DNA from: Thermothielavioides terrestris NRRL 8126 | Taxonomy: Eukaryota > Ascomycota > Sordariomycetes > Sordariales > Chaetomiaceae | Length of the DNA stretch: 64,000 nt | Assembly (NCBI RefSeq): GCF_000226115.1 | Contig: NC_016457.1 | Coordinates: 1,736,001-1,800,000 of the forward strand | Direction: 5' to 3' | Part shown: positions 11,546 through 22,432 of the stretch, piece by piece | Layout of the letters: the number at the start of each line of letters is the position of its first letter | Position numbering within the stretch: the first letter of the stretch is position 1 | The notes under the pieces: generated by a model | Database searches by the model: none | Seen by the model: only the letters and a program-made list of their open reading frames with translations | Told to the model about the DNA's origin: nothing | Translations under genes and position numbers: made by a program

Positions 11546-12529
11546 TCAACACGCGCAGCCGTCCCGGTCATTCTCAATATGGATGTTGATGGGGTCCTGA
11601 AAGTCTCCGCTGAACTCCTCCGACTCCTCCTGGAGCAGCGCGTTCCTCGCAATGACTGCAAACGTCAGCACGCGCAGCAACGCACCAAGCCAGGCCCAAC
11701 TTACCTTCGAAAGCCTGCTCCACGTTAATCGCCTCCTTTGCGCTGGTCTCAAAGTACGGGATGCCCCCTTTCGACTGGCAAAAGGTCATGGCCCGCTTGG
11801 TCGAGATCTGAGGATCAACCGTCAGCGTCCCGCTTCGGCCCCCCGCGCAACGCAACATCACCCCCCAACAGCCCGACTCACCACTCTCTTGCTCTCCTCG
11901 ACGTCGATCTTGTTCCCCAGCACCACGAACGGGAAGTTATCCGGGTCTCGTGGCGACGCCTGGATCAAGAACTCGTCCCTCCAGCTGTCGAGCGCGTCGA
12001 AGCTCTTGGAGTTGTTGACGTCGAACACGAGCACGCAGCAGTCGGCGCCCCGGTAGAAAGCCACGCCTAGCGACTGGAAGCGCTCCTGCCCTGCCGTGTC
12101 CCAAAGCTGTTATGCGGTCCATCCGCGCGTGTCAGCGTGCAATTTCTCAGGCGGAGAGTCTCCATGATAGATGATGGGCTGCCCGCGCGCACGCACCTGC
12201 ATCGTCACCTGGCGATCGTCCACCATCACCTCCCGCGTCAGGAAGTCGGCCCCGATCGTCGCCTTGTAGCTGGCGCTGAACTTCTTGTTGACCTGTGCTC
12301 CAATGCATAGTCAGAAGATGCGCTCGCGTGGTGCGTTGCGCTGGGGAACGGATGGGTGGGGGTGTGCAGCGGGCGGCAGCGTACATATTGGTTCATCAGA
12401 CTCGTCTTGCCGACACCGCTGTCGCCCAGGATGATAACCTAGATACCCAAATGCCATCAGCAACGCTCGACGGGCTGCACAGGTTCTGGCGCAGCCAACC
12501 TTCAACAGGACCTTCTTCCTGGAAGCCAT
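11546..12529 (-). CDS. YPT7: Rab7 GTPase Ypt7
   Basis: Late-endosome/vacuole Rab GTPase that recruits HOPS for vacuole fusion. Exons 12529-12500, 12438-12385, 12292-12197, 12106-11882, 11807-11705, 11655-11546, exactly 205 residues, the usual Rab7 length. [20 protein letters not shown] sets the start; GDSGVGKT (15-22) is the P-loop, TIGADF the switch I region, WDTAGQE (62-68) switch II with the catalytic Gln, GNKIDVE (124-130) and ETSAK (155-159) the guanine-binding loops. [16 protein letters not shown] is diagnostic for Rab7. It ends in Cys-Ala-Cys, a double geranylgeranylation site. Six exons including a 30-base first one; all introns GT-AG. Divergent from the Mg-chelatase-like gene. Confidence 0.98.
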
Positions 12530-13367
12530 GGCGGCGCTGTCTCGCTGGACCGTCGATGACGTTGTGGGAAGGCGAGCAGGCGGGCAGGCAGGCGCGTCGA
12601 GGATGTACCACAGTTAACGTCAGACTGAAACACCCAGAGTGGCTGGTATGCGGGCCGCAAGTTGGAAATCAAAGAGGCGCTGGGCGCTGGACGACGGTGG
12701 GGGTTGGTGAGCGGTCAAGGCTATATCGCGTGCTCAACGAACAGGCGCAGATCGCAGCTCTGATAAATAGACGGGGCGGACGGTAGCGTATGGACGCAAG
12801 CGTTCCGTTGGACGAGTGACGATGGAGCCGAGCCGGCTGCGATGGCTGGCTGCAAGGCAGGGCACGCACCTGATTGGCGGTCAGACCAATCAGACGCTGT
12901 GTTGGCGTTGGCCCACTGGTGAAACCATGCGGATTCAGGCATAGGCTAAGCGGGGACAAGCTCCATCCCAGCCCCTCCTGCACTCGTTCACCGTGCTTGG
13001 CCCAAGCTCCTTACTCACCTTGATCGATAAGAGAAAAGCATCCGTGGACACTACCTAACTTCCTGGTATGGCTCATTCGAACCTCGTGACGGCCTCGACT
13101 GACTGATCGACTCCGAGGGCAGGCAGACGAACTCGCGCACCCTGCCTTGGGGATCTACCACCGCTGGATAAGGGGGAAGGCAGAACTTGGGAATGGCAAG
13201 GTGGCAGGTCACAGGCCTGCAATGAGTCTGACCGAGATGAGGCGTGAATGAGCGACGGAGCGCTTACTTGACCCGGCCTTCTTCAAAGTGCCCTCCTCGG
13301 CGTGTTGCTGTCGTTGCCATCTTACATGGCCTGGCTAGGGATTCCGCAGCCGGCAGAACTCTAGGCA
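12530..13367. promoter_or_regulatory. divergent promoter region YPT7 / Mg-chelatase-like
   Basis: 838 bases between divergent starts. I see no coding sequence with family features. A TGATAAATAG stretch near 12758 is the only TATA-like string I noticed, and its orientation cannot be assigned. Confidence 0.4.
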
Positions 13368-14780
13368 ATGGCGGATGAACAGCTCCTGGACAAGGTCCAC
13401 AGCCTCAGTGACCTGGGGCTCGCGGTGCTGCTGTGTCTCGTTGCTCGCGAGCACTGCCTGATCAGCACTGAACCCGACAGCGTCGACGAGCTCGCCGAGG
13501 AGTTGCGCCTGATCGCCTCCAAGACCTTCAACCTCAACTCGGCCATCATCAGCTGCCACGCCCACACAACGCTTGATGAGTTCGCGACAGGCCTGCTGGT
13601 CCCCCCAGTCCGCGCACCGCCATCGCCCAGCAACACCCGGTCAGTCTCGCCTTACCACCCCCGCCGTGAGCAATCCCACTCGTCGATGGGAGGCGGAGGC
13701 CCGGCCTCTGCGTCTGGGTCCTACTTCCCGATCAACCCGTCGCCGCGAACCGGCGTCCCAGTAAGCCCAGGCACGCCGTCTATCGGCGCCAGCGGGAGCA
13801 GCTCACAGACGTCTCAACCGCGGATTGCCAATGTCATCCTGGCCAAGGATCTCAACCGCGCTCCCCGCGCCGTTCAGATCCAAGCGCTTGAGCTCCTCCG
13901 CACCCGGCGCATCTTCACCCGGACCAGCGTGCAGACGGCGCCGAAGCAGTTCCTCTTCATCGCGCTCGTCGGCGCCCCCAGCAGCGGCCAGGCGCGCGTG
14001 ACACCGCACCTGAACGACTTCCTCTACCTTTCCCACTGGCACGATCCAGACGAGGACGGTTTCCCCTATCTCGACGAGGAACTGGGCCGGCAGAATCCCG
14101 ACGACGAGCTCGATGACGACGGCGCATCCACAACCTCCAGCACCAGCGTGGTGAAAGTGAAGCGGCACTCTTCTCTCGGGACCGGCCTCGGCCTGACAAC
14201 CGCCGAGCCGAGCTGGCCCACGCGCAACAACAGCAATAACAACAACAATAACGCCAACAGCAACACCGTAAACAACAGTACCAGCAGCAGCAGCACCAGC
14301 ACCAACATGCCCACCCCATCCCAACCGCATCATCCCACCCCGCCCGCACCTGCACCCGCCTTCCCCTCCCTCACAGAGGCCGACATCTCCCACCTCTCCC
14401 AGCTATCCCAAACAGCTTACACCTCAATCGACGTGCTCCGCTACCAAGCCAACATCATCACCTTCCTGCGCCTGCACCGCGCCGTCGACGCAGCGGGCAA
14501 CGGCAGCGGCAGCGGTGTCACGCCGACCGCGACGCGGCACCTGGCGTCGCTCAGCCGCGCGCTCGCGGCCCTGCACGGGCTCGCCTACGTCACGCCCGCG
14601 CTGGTCGCGCTGGCCGCGCGCAAGGTGTACCCGCACCGCCTGCGCGTTGTGGACAGCCCCGCGCGCGAGCGCAGCGCGCAGTGGGGCAGCGAGCCCGTCG
14701 CGCTGGCGGCGCTGCTGGAGGGCGTCGGGCCGGAGCAGGTTGTTGAGGACGTCCTTGGGATGGTTGCCGTGCCGGGGTAA
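13368..14780 (+). CDS. Mg-chelatase/MoxR-like AAA+ relative, fungal
   Basis: Single exon, 470 residues. The best block is NVILAKDLNRAPRAVQIQAL followed by ELLRTRRIFTRTSVQTAPKQ and FLFIALV: this is the sensor-1/post-Walker-B part of the Mg-chelatase ChlI/MoxR group, where LNRA..VQ..LLE precedes a catalytic-domain strand. The C-terminal half has a lid-like helical region (DVLRYQANIITFLRLHRAVD, TATRHLASLSRALAALHGLA, YVTPALVALAARKVYPHRLR), matching MoxR lid domains. I find no Walker A P-loop in the N-terminus, where one would expect it; LSDLGLAVLLCLVAREHCLI takes that place. A long Asn/Ser/Thr-rich linker lies around residues 285-320. Fungi make no chlorophyll, so chelatase activity is not implied. 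Function unknown. Confidence 0.75.
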   Translation: MADEQLLDKVHSLSDLGLAVLLCLVAREHCLISTEPDSVDELAEELRLIASKTFNLNSAIISCHAHTTLDEFATGLLVPPVRAPPSPSNTRSVSPYHPRREQSHSSMGGGGPASASGSYFPINPSPRTGVPVSPGTPSIGASGSSSQTSQPRIANVILAKDLNRAPRAVQIQALELLRTRRIFTRTSVQTAPKQFLFIALVGAPSSGQARVTPHLNDFLYLSHWHDPDEDGFPYLDEELGRQNPDDELDDDGASTTSSTSVVKVKRHSSLGTGLGLTTAEPSWPTRNNSNNNNNNANSNTVNNSTSSSSTSTNMPTPSQPHHPTPPAPAPAFPSLTEADISHLSQLSQTAYTSIDVLRYQANIITFLRLHRAVDAAGNGSGSGVTPTATRHLASLSRALAALHGLAYVTPALVALAARKVYPHRLRVVDSPARERSAQWGSEPVALAALLEGVGPEQVVEDVLGMVAVPG

Positions 14781-15407
14781 TTTTTCTCTTTTCTTGCAGG
14801 TTTACGGGTCAGTCTTAACTTGGGTTGTTCCGAATTTGGAGTGGGGGGAGGAGGGGTTGGGTATGGGATGGATAGGTGAATTAGATATTGAGTTTAAAGG
14901 AATAACGGTTGGAAAAAAAAGAAGGGTTGAATACTACGCCGAATTGGGAATGAAATAAACATTGGCACGGGTAGATGAGAGCCCGTTTAAGGCATCGATA
15001 GGCATGTGCTGCCCTTGATGGTAGCCCGGGGTTCATGAAACAAACAGTACCAAGGGGCCACCTTGGTACTAGGCAACCGGGTGTCCTGTACGTCAAGAAG
15101 AGGTCGACATACAGCCAGCTTGCTGGACCGACGACGCGCATGGATTATTAGGTAGCATTCGCTTTGCTCCCCATCCGATGTAAGGGGCCGAGTCCGACTC
15201 GCCCCCTCTTTCAAACCCTACAATTAGCCCCCTTGCCCATAACGCCGGTTTCCATCGCAGTGTGCGCAGCGCTCGGCCTCTAGCCGGCCTGGCATTGGTA
15301 TTGGTATATGAACAGGTAAAATAATGCATGTTTCCGCTTGCCGCTTCCAATCATCCGGGTTTGACCCTACCCGGCGGCCGCTTGTTCCCCTTCTTTTTTC
15401 TTCTCCG
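14781..15407. other. convergent 3' intergenic region
   Basis: Between the ends of the Mg-chelatase-like gene and GDA1. The first part is G/T-rich (3' UTR-like). Nothing else seen. Confidence 0.45.
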
Positions 15408-17249
15408 TTAATGCACCTCAGTGACCTTGCATTGCCAGCCCGATCCCTTAGACAGCAGCGGCAAGCTGTACACACAGAAGTCAGCATACATACATCATCA
15501 ACGATATCATATAAATCCGGGGAAATGAGCCAAGTGAAAAAAAGAGTGAGCTTACCTCGCCCCCAAGCACCAGCCCAGCTCCTTGTCCTTGATCTTCTTG
15601 GCGATGCGCACCTCGCGGTCGAGCGGCATCTCGTAGCCGGTGTGCGTCAGCGCCAGCATGAAGTTCAGATCCAAGCAGTGCTCGGGCCGGCCGCGCAGCT
15701 CGGCCAGGGCGCCGGGCACGCTGCCGAAGACGTCCCAGGCGCGGTCGCGCTCGCCGGCGCACACGCGGGCGGCGAGGTCGGCCATCTCGCGCAGCGTGAA
15801 CGACTCGGGCATGCCGAGCGGCTGGGTGCGGTCGTAGAAGTACGACAGGAAGTAGATGTCCTCGCGCGCGAACGTCTTGGCGATGGACGGCTGGTGCACG
15901 CCGTTGAAGGAGCAGGGCGCCAGCTTGCACTCGGCGTCCTTCTTGAGGATGCGCTCGGCCAGGCGGCGGCACTGGGTCGGCGCCGCGGTGGCCGGACCCG
16001 TCATGTTCAGCTCGATTTGGGGACCGAGCGGATGATCCTCGGGCAGCTTCACCTTGATGGTCTTGGACATACCGGCGGAGAAGCAGGGGTGGATGACGGG
16101 CTGGTGCGTCCACGAGAGGTCGTCCTTGTGCTCCTTGTGGAGGTCGTCGACGAGCGTCGCGTGGATAGCCCCGCGCGCCGACATCAGGCCGTAGCCCAGG
16201 TGAGAATGCTGGTAGAGGCTGAACTTGCGCCCGCCGAACTCGAGCTCGTACTTGTGGTCGCCGTCGGCCAGCTTGTCGGGCATGCCGCCCGAGGTGAGCC
16301 CCTCGAAGCTCGGCTGGAAGACGATCTGGGTGGAGCCGCCGCCGAGATCGAACACGGCCGCCGTCTCGCTGTGGTCCGGGCCGCCGATCTTCCCGAGCAG
16401 GTAGTTGGTGGTGATCCACGCGAAGACACCCTCGTCGGAGCCATCCATGATGGAGACGCCGCCCTCCTGCTGCGACACGACGGGGAACGGGTAGCTCGTC
16501 TCGAGACGGTGACGGACGGCCTCGAGGATCTTGGCGCTCATTTCCTCACCGATCAGGCGCAGGCCTGCGGTCGCCTTCACGGCGATGGGGCTGCAGGCCT
16601 TCAGCTTGTCCGGCACGACTTTGAGGGCCTCATCGAGGAGCGGGTCCAGACTCTTGGCAGCCGCATCGGGGTCGTCCTTGTACGCGCTCAGACCGCTGCT
16701 CCTGCCCTCGATTTTTTCGGTTTGCTTGAACAGAACCTCGCCCTCGAGCTCGGGAGCGGCGCCGCAGTTGTTGAACTTGTAGACGTGGATCCGCGAGCCG
16801 GTGCTGCCAGCGTCGATCATGAGCACGTATTGCACAATCGGCTTGTCCTTGGAAAAGGACCTCGTGCATCGGTCGGTGCCGTACGACGAATCGGCGGGCA
16901 TCTGGCCTTGTGACGGTCCCTGGGCTTTGTTCCCCAGGTCTGATGATACTGAGAGGAGGTGGTGAGCAAGAGAGCGCCAAACGCCAACATCCAAACGTGG
17001 TCCCTGCCGCAACCTACCTCCATGGTAGAGATCGACGCCGGCCGGCGAGAAGCAATAAAAGAGAACAAGCACGACGAAAATGATGGCGCCCGCCTTGAGG
17101 TAGCGGGTCCGCTGCGATTGCAACGCCCAGGCGGACTGCATCTTCGCCGAAAGGCTTGCGTGGCGGTTGCGCGGTTCGTAGCGGTCTGGTTTCTCGTGCG
17201 GATCGTAGGCGATGTGCTTCGTCGGCAGCGAGACCGACGTGCGTCGCAT
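15408..17249 (-). CDS. GDA1: guanosine diphosphatase Gda1 (GDA1/CD39 family)
   Basis: Golgi lumenal GDPase; it converts GDP to GMP so that GDP-mannose can be exchanged into the Golgi for glycosylation. Exons 17249-17018, 16948-15556, 15465-15408, 560 residues. Type II membrane topology: a basic cytosolic start, then AGAIIFVVLVLFYCF (about residues 53-67). The apyrase-conserved regions are all present: IDAGSTGSRIHVYKF (ACR1), KATAGLRLIG (ACR2), DEGVFAWITTNYLLGKIGG (ACR3), AVFDLGGGSTQIVFQPSF (ACR4). KELGWCLGASLPLL at the end crosses the last intron and continues to a short tail, which supports the 58-base final exon. The first intron is a multiple of three and has no stop, so a retained form would be open. 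Confidence 0.96.
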
Positions 17250-17960
17250 AGGGATGGGTTCGACGTCCCGGAGGAGGCGCCAAAGATCGCAAGGAGAGGG
17301 GGGTGGAGCTGGCTACGGGACCAGGTCGCACATGCCCGCCAAGGGTGGCAAATCAATCAATTGAACGTCGTTCTAAACGAGAGACATGAAAGCGAAGGCG
17401 TGGCCAAAGCGGTAACGCAGGGACGAGGTCGTTGTCCCTGTTTGACCACCAAAGTCGGGAGCAAGACGCCGAAAAACCGTCTTGGAACGGGTTTTGATTA
17501 GGGGGGTTGTCAGCTGTCCAAGGTCTTGGCTTGGGAGAAATGGGTCTCGATGTTTGGCCCTGCAGGGAATGGCGATGCGAGCGAGCCATGGGAGATCCTT
17601 GCCTGCACGGCCAAATCTGGAGGCGAGGCAGCGCTTCCCGAAAACTGCACTACGGAGACCCCAGCCAAATCTGGCGCCACCCCTCCCCCACGCTGGAAGC
17701 GGGCTGGTAGTGTGCGGAAGACGGAATACCGTACTCCGTACGATCGGCATCAAGTTCCATGTTTACGATTTGGCAACCATCAGTAGATCCGATCTCCCAT
17801 CCTCCGTCCACTACCACCAGCAACCGAATCACCACCGACGCAACCTACTATTCAAGGTTGCGCCGTGGACGTGTCACGCACACTTCAATCAACGCAGCGC
17901 AGCTCAATCGCACCCACCCTGTGCTGTGACAGCTATCAACAGCGTTATCCTGCCACCAAG
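17250..17960. promoter_or_regulatory. divergent promoter region GDA1 / 2EXR gene
   Basis: 711 bases between divergent starts. It contains the motif ACCGTACTCCGTAC near 17728-17741, a short partly palindromic string that recurs elsewhere in the window. No gene seen. Confidence 0.4.
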
Positions 17961-18773
17961 ATGCCGCCCTCCTCGCCGGATCCTGACGGGAATCCTGACG
18001 GGAATCCTGACGGGAGGCAAGAACCGCCCAGTGGTACCCCATCGTGCGCCACGACAGACATGTTGCCCACCACATTCACCTGCTTTTGGAGACTACCGGC
18101 CGAACTACGACTTATGGTCTGGGAAGAGGCGCTCTCGGTGCGGACTGTATGCGCTGTGTCTCGTGAACCCGTCCCGGCTGGCGAGGCCGCCGAGCATCCC
18201 GGCCGCTTCTCCCTGGACTTCCTCGGTCCCGCGACATATCTGGCGGGCCTGACGTGCAGAGAAGCCCTACGGGTCATGGAGCGGACCTACGTCCCACTCG
18301 CCGGCCGAGGATGGAGCCCAACCGCGGCACCTGTTCCGTGGATCGATATGGACAAGACGGTCGTCTATCTCGGCGAGTCCGCCGACTCACTTGTCTTCCT
18401 GGATCGCTTCAAGGCGAATGAAGTGTCGCAGCTCAGGCACATTGCGATGTCTTGGACAGGCAAGTCCTTTGTCCAGCTCGTGAGGGTATGCCGAAGCGTC
18501 GCTGGCGCGTGTCCAGCCCTGCGCGACATCGTCATCGTCGCCGACCTGGACAGGCTGGCAAGCTCGACAAACGACTCGGCCAACCAGCCGCTGACCATAG
18601 ATGTTGCCGCCCATCTTTCCTTTCTTTCACTTGCCGCATGGCCGGAACTCGATGACGAATACCCAATAAGCCCCTTCCAACCGCTCTTGTCAAAGTATGT
18701 CCGGCGAGACTCGCCTCCCAGGATGCATTTCGTGAGCCCAGACGACTTAAGGTTCTACCTTGCAAACCGGTGA
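17961..18773 (+). CDS. 2EXR-domain protein
   Basis: Single exon, 270 residues from the Met at 17961 (an upstream in-frame Met at 17865 would add 32 residues without family features). TTFTCFWRLPAELRLMVWEE is the 2EXR motif (aromatic pair, LP.E.R..IW), common in large expanded families of Pezizomycotina and of unknown function. The rest is FSLDFLGPATYLAGLTCREA, WIDMDKTVVYLGE and a C-terminal half with leucine-rich helices like the usual 2EXR tail. The N-terminus contains three copies of a 12-bp repeat read as Asp-Gly-Asn-Pro. No intron, no signal peptide. Confidence 0.78.
   Translation: MPPSSPDPDGNPDGNPDGRQEPPSGTPSCATTDMLPTTFTCFWRLPAELRLMVWEEALSVRTVCAVSREPVPAGEAAEHPGRFSLDFLGPATYLAGLTCREALRVMERTYVPLAGRGWSPTAAPVPWIDMDKTVVYLGESADSLVFLDRFKANEVSQLRHIAMSWTGKSFVQLVRVCRSVAGACPALRDIVIVADLDRLASSTNDSANQPLTIDVAAHLSFLSLAAWPELDDEYPISPFQPLLSKYVRRDSPPRMHFVSPDDLRFYLANR
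17981..18016 (+). repeat. 12-bp tandem repeat in coding sequence, three copies
   Basis: Unit TCCTGACGGGAA in three adjacent copies, the last ending in G. Twelve bases keep the frame, so copy number changes only lengthen the PDGN peptide repeat. Confidence 0.85.
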
Positions 18774-19864
18774 AACCAGGCAGCTAGCCCTCTCAGTTTG
18801 CAGCCGACGGGTCGTGGACTCCAGATCAGTCGATGGATGTCCCGCTGGCAGAGAAGACGGAGATGAAAAGCAGGACGAGGTATGCGGGATTCCGTGGGCT
18901 GGCGTGAGAGCCCTCTGGTTCCTCACCACCCAAGGCTGCCCGCGGCGGTCAACGGTGCTCTAAACTCAAGATACCGGGCTGCCGTTTATCAACCTCCCCC
19001 GTCATCAGTCTTCAGCAATCGGTTCGTCGAAAACGAGCCGCATTCTTCAGCGCACCAGCCTACTACCCACTTCCAGTCACGCCGACTTCAGCGTGTTACC
19101 ATCGGCACCTCATATTTTTCACCCGTGGAAGAAGACGTCCTTTGGTTGCCGTGCCGCGCGAGACCTACGAGGCACGCAACCATCCCGGGTGCGGGCCGGG
19201 CGCCGGGAAGCATGCTCCTCTGTGAGACCCTGGGAGGAGACTGAGGGCGCCGTAAGTTGCTGCGTCCGAACAATCCCAGACGGACATGTGCTAAGAGCCC
19301 AGTCTTCAGCCTCTGCGGCCGCTATAGTCTTGGAGCAAGCTACCAAGGAGGCCAAGATCACCTGCGGCGAGCGTGCCGGCCATCCCCCAACTTCAGCTTA
19401 TCGAAAAGGAGGTGGAGGGCGCGAACACGGCGGCGCCCTAGTTAAACCGTCGCATCTAGCATACACCAAGGTGTCGTTCATCTTGAACCTCTCAGCAAGA
19501 TATAGCCAGAAACCGCTGCGTGAATTCCCGAACCAGCCGACGGGCATCCAGGACAACCTCAGGTCTGTAAAGGCGACGTAATATACGTGAAATACATTCG
19601 GTCCCTGTGTAACGTACAGGCACTTCCGGGTTGTCCAAGCCGCTGTGAGCAACCCACTCCCGGTTTCTTCGACCTTCCAGAAACGGCAACCTCGCCTCTC
19701 GTCGTCACGCCTTGCTGCCTTTGAAACCGCAGGCTGTGCAAGTGCAGCATCGACGTGTACACATTGGGTCCCTACCGTATCCGCTCCTTTCCTGACCACC
19801 TCAGCACAGTGTTACTCGAATCTCACGCTTTCCTCTTGCACTCTTGCACATCGCGGCGGCGATC
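18774..19864. other. intergenic region, no gene seen
   Basis: 1.1 kb between two plus-strand genes. Several short open frames run in both directions, none with a domain or clean splice pattern. It should include the promoter of the PPPDE gene. Confidence 0.45.
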
Positions 19865-21813
19865 ATGGACGTCCACTTACTCGTTTACGACCTCTCCGGA
19901 GGCCTGGCCCGGCAAATGTCCATGGGTCTTCTGGGTTTCCAACTAGACGCTATCTACCACACGTCAATTGAGCTGAACGGGCTGGAATATGTGTATGATG
20001 GCAACGTGGTCGCAATCAGGCCGGGCTCTTCGCACTTGGGACAGCCAATGCAGAGGTTGCACCTTGGGAAGACAGAACGTGCGTACCCGAAAGTATTCGG
20101 TAAAATATGGATCGCCAGCTGCTGAGCTTGTCGTCAAAATAGTGCCACTGAATGTGATCGAGGAGTACCTAGACTCACTGCGGGAGATATACACCGTCGA
20201 GGTATGTGGACAGCACGTCGCAGGCCGGGAGCGTGCATGGACGCTAACAGCTCTAGGCCTACGACTTATTCCGGCACAACTGCAACAACTTCTCCAATGA
20301 CTTTGCCACGTTTCTCCTGGGCAAAGGCATACCCGACCATATCATTAACATGCCGCAAGCCGTGCTGTGCGTGTCCCACGGGCCCAGCGTGCAAAGTACT
20401 CTTGACTAACCAATACCAACCCGTGCATACAGAGACTCTCCATTTGGCCAGATGCTCATGCCCACCCTCACTCAGCAGATCAACGCCAGCAAGCGTCGCG
20501 GTGGCATCCTGGGCATTGAGCAGCAAACCCCTGGAAGTTCAGTCAAGCCCCAGACCCAACTGCACCACCCCCTGGGCAAAGTACATGTAGTCTCTAGTCT
20601 TGCTCAGCTCGACGAGCTGCTGGAAAAGTTCCGGAAATCATGCGCCGTTGTATTTTTCACCTCAGCGACTTGCGCTCCGTGCAAGACACTCTACCCGCTG
20701 TATGACGAGTTGGCTGCTGAGGTTGGGGAGAAGGGCGCCCTGATCAGGGTGGACATCTCACAGGCGTTCGACATAGGCAGCCGCTACGCCGTCTCGGCGA
20801 CGCCGACCTTCATTACCTTCCTCAGGGGCGAGCAGGAAAATCGATGGAGCGGGGCGGATCCGAGTGCTCTACGAGGCAACACCCAGCTCCTGGTGGAAAT
20901 GGCGTGGCCGGCACACCCGCACCAAGCACTCAACCTACCCACCTTCTCCAACCCCAACGCCGAACCCGTCATCTTCTCCAAGGTGCCGCCTCTCCCAAAG
21001 CTCCTCGCCAAAATGGGCCCCACCGCGTCAGATCCGGCCATACAGAGCATGAAGCGCTTCATCGAGACTCGATCGTCCGAAGGACCAGCCGAGACCACGC
21101 TGCCGGACATGGACGCGTTCACCGCGGTCGTGCGCGCCTCCCTCACCGCCCTGCCGACCGACCTCCTCTTCACCGTCGTCGACCTCCTCCGGTGCGCGCT
21201 CATCGACCCCCGCGTGAGCGGCTACCTAGCCGAGGAACCCGCGCAGCGGACGGTGACGGCCGTGCTCGCGCACGTTGTGCACGCCCTGCCGCCCGCCGGC
21301 TGCCCCTACGCGCTGCGCCTCGTCACGCTGCAGATGGCGTGCAACCTGTTCACGTCGCCGCTCTACCCGGACCGGATCCTCGCCGCTGACAGCGAGACGC
21401 AGCGCCTGCGCGCGCTCCTCACGCAGCTCGTCGCGTCCAGCTTCCTCGACGCCGGCCACGGCAGCGTGCGCGTGGCCGCCGCCGGCCTGCTGTTCAACGT
21501 GGCGCTGGCCAACAGCAGGCGGCGCCGCGACGGGCCCGGCGACGCGCTGCCGGAGGCCGACCAGGTCGAGCTCGCGGCCGCGGCGCTCGAGGCGATCGCG
21601 CAGGAGGCGGCGTCGGCCGAGGCGCTCGAGGGCATGCTGCTCGCGCTGGGCTTCCTGGCGTATCGGCTGCCGGTGGAGGGGGAGCTGGCGGACTTGCTGA
21701 GGACGATGGATGCGGCGGATGTGGTGCTGGCCAAGGAGAAGGCGTTTCCCGGGCTGCGGCTGGTGAGGGAGGTTGGGGCGGAGCTGTTGGGTAAGGGGTT
21801 GAAGCGGGCATGA
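19865..21813 (+). CDS. PPPDE peptidase-thioredoxin-PUL fusion protein
   Basis: Exons 19865-20078, 20143-20201, 20257-20366, 20433-21813, 587 residues. Domain 1 (1-~135) is a PPPDE/DeSI cysteine isopeptidase: VYDLSGGLARQMS, His32 in IYHTSIEL and Cys100 in FRHNCNNFSNDFATFLLG form the catalytic pair; this family removes SUMO or ubiquitin. Domain 2 (~175-290) is thioredoxin-like with FFTSATCAPCKTLYPLYDEL, redox motif CAPC at 208-211, and SATPTFITFLRGE. Domain 3 (~310-587) is a helical PUL-type repeat domain (LTALPTDLLFTVVDLLRCAL, VRVAAAGLLFNVALANS), which in other proteins binds Cdc48/p97. The triple fusion is known in filamentous ascomycetes. All three junctions join family-consistent sequence (ELPLNVIEEYLDSL, EAYDLFRHN, AVLDSPFG). 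Confidence 0.93.
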
Positions 21814-22432
21814 TTGCATTTTTGGTCGGTGATTTCATCTGGAAGGAGGGTAGGCGCGGGGGATGGGGATTCTGGCTAGGCGTTTTGAAGATGGTGGATA
21901 GATGGGTAGACGGGTGTTTGAAGAGCGAGAGTTGTAATCCGTCCTCGATCTTTGTTTCTGTCTCGGTTACCCTTGGCAGTCCCTTGCCTTGCCAGCTTGT
22001 CTGCACATATTTTCAAGGGCACTCAGTTTTGCCTCCTTTTTCACCCTGTATTCATTCCTCTTCCACCTCTTCCTTCTCATTGCCTTCCAAATTTTTTTCA
22101 GTCCCAGGAAGTCCCATCGTCTGTCCAAACAACTACCTTGATATTTTATTCAGTCGGTGGTTGGCAAGTGGCAGGCTCGGGCCACTGGCTGTTTGCTGCC
22201 AGCGCAGTACAGAGGCCCACTTTCCAGGGTTTAACGCTGCCGCCCCCGCTAACGTTAACTGAGCTGCAGCTCCCAGCCCAACCAACCCCTGCACACGGCC
22301 GCCAGTTTGCACTCGTTCACCCCGGCAACTGCGACACCCAACCGGGGCAAGAGTAAACAATCGCAGGCAGGAGGAGCCCACCAGAGCGACAGCTGGCGAC
22401 CCAGGCCGACGAGCCCCTTTCTGCGAAACTAA
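21814..22432. promoter_or_regulatory. intergenic region, kinesin promoter side
   Basis: 3' flank of the PPPDE gene and 5' flank of the kinesin gene. The stretch 22020-22110 is pyrimidine-rich, as in fungal core promoters. No gene seen. Confidence 0.4.

Noticed and set aside
15324..16913. 529-codon plus-strand open frame
   Set aside because: It is the antisense shadow of GDA1; the minus strand has all apyrase motifs.
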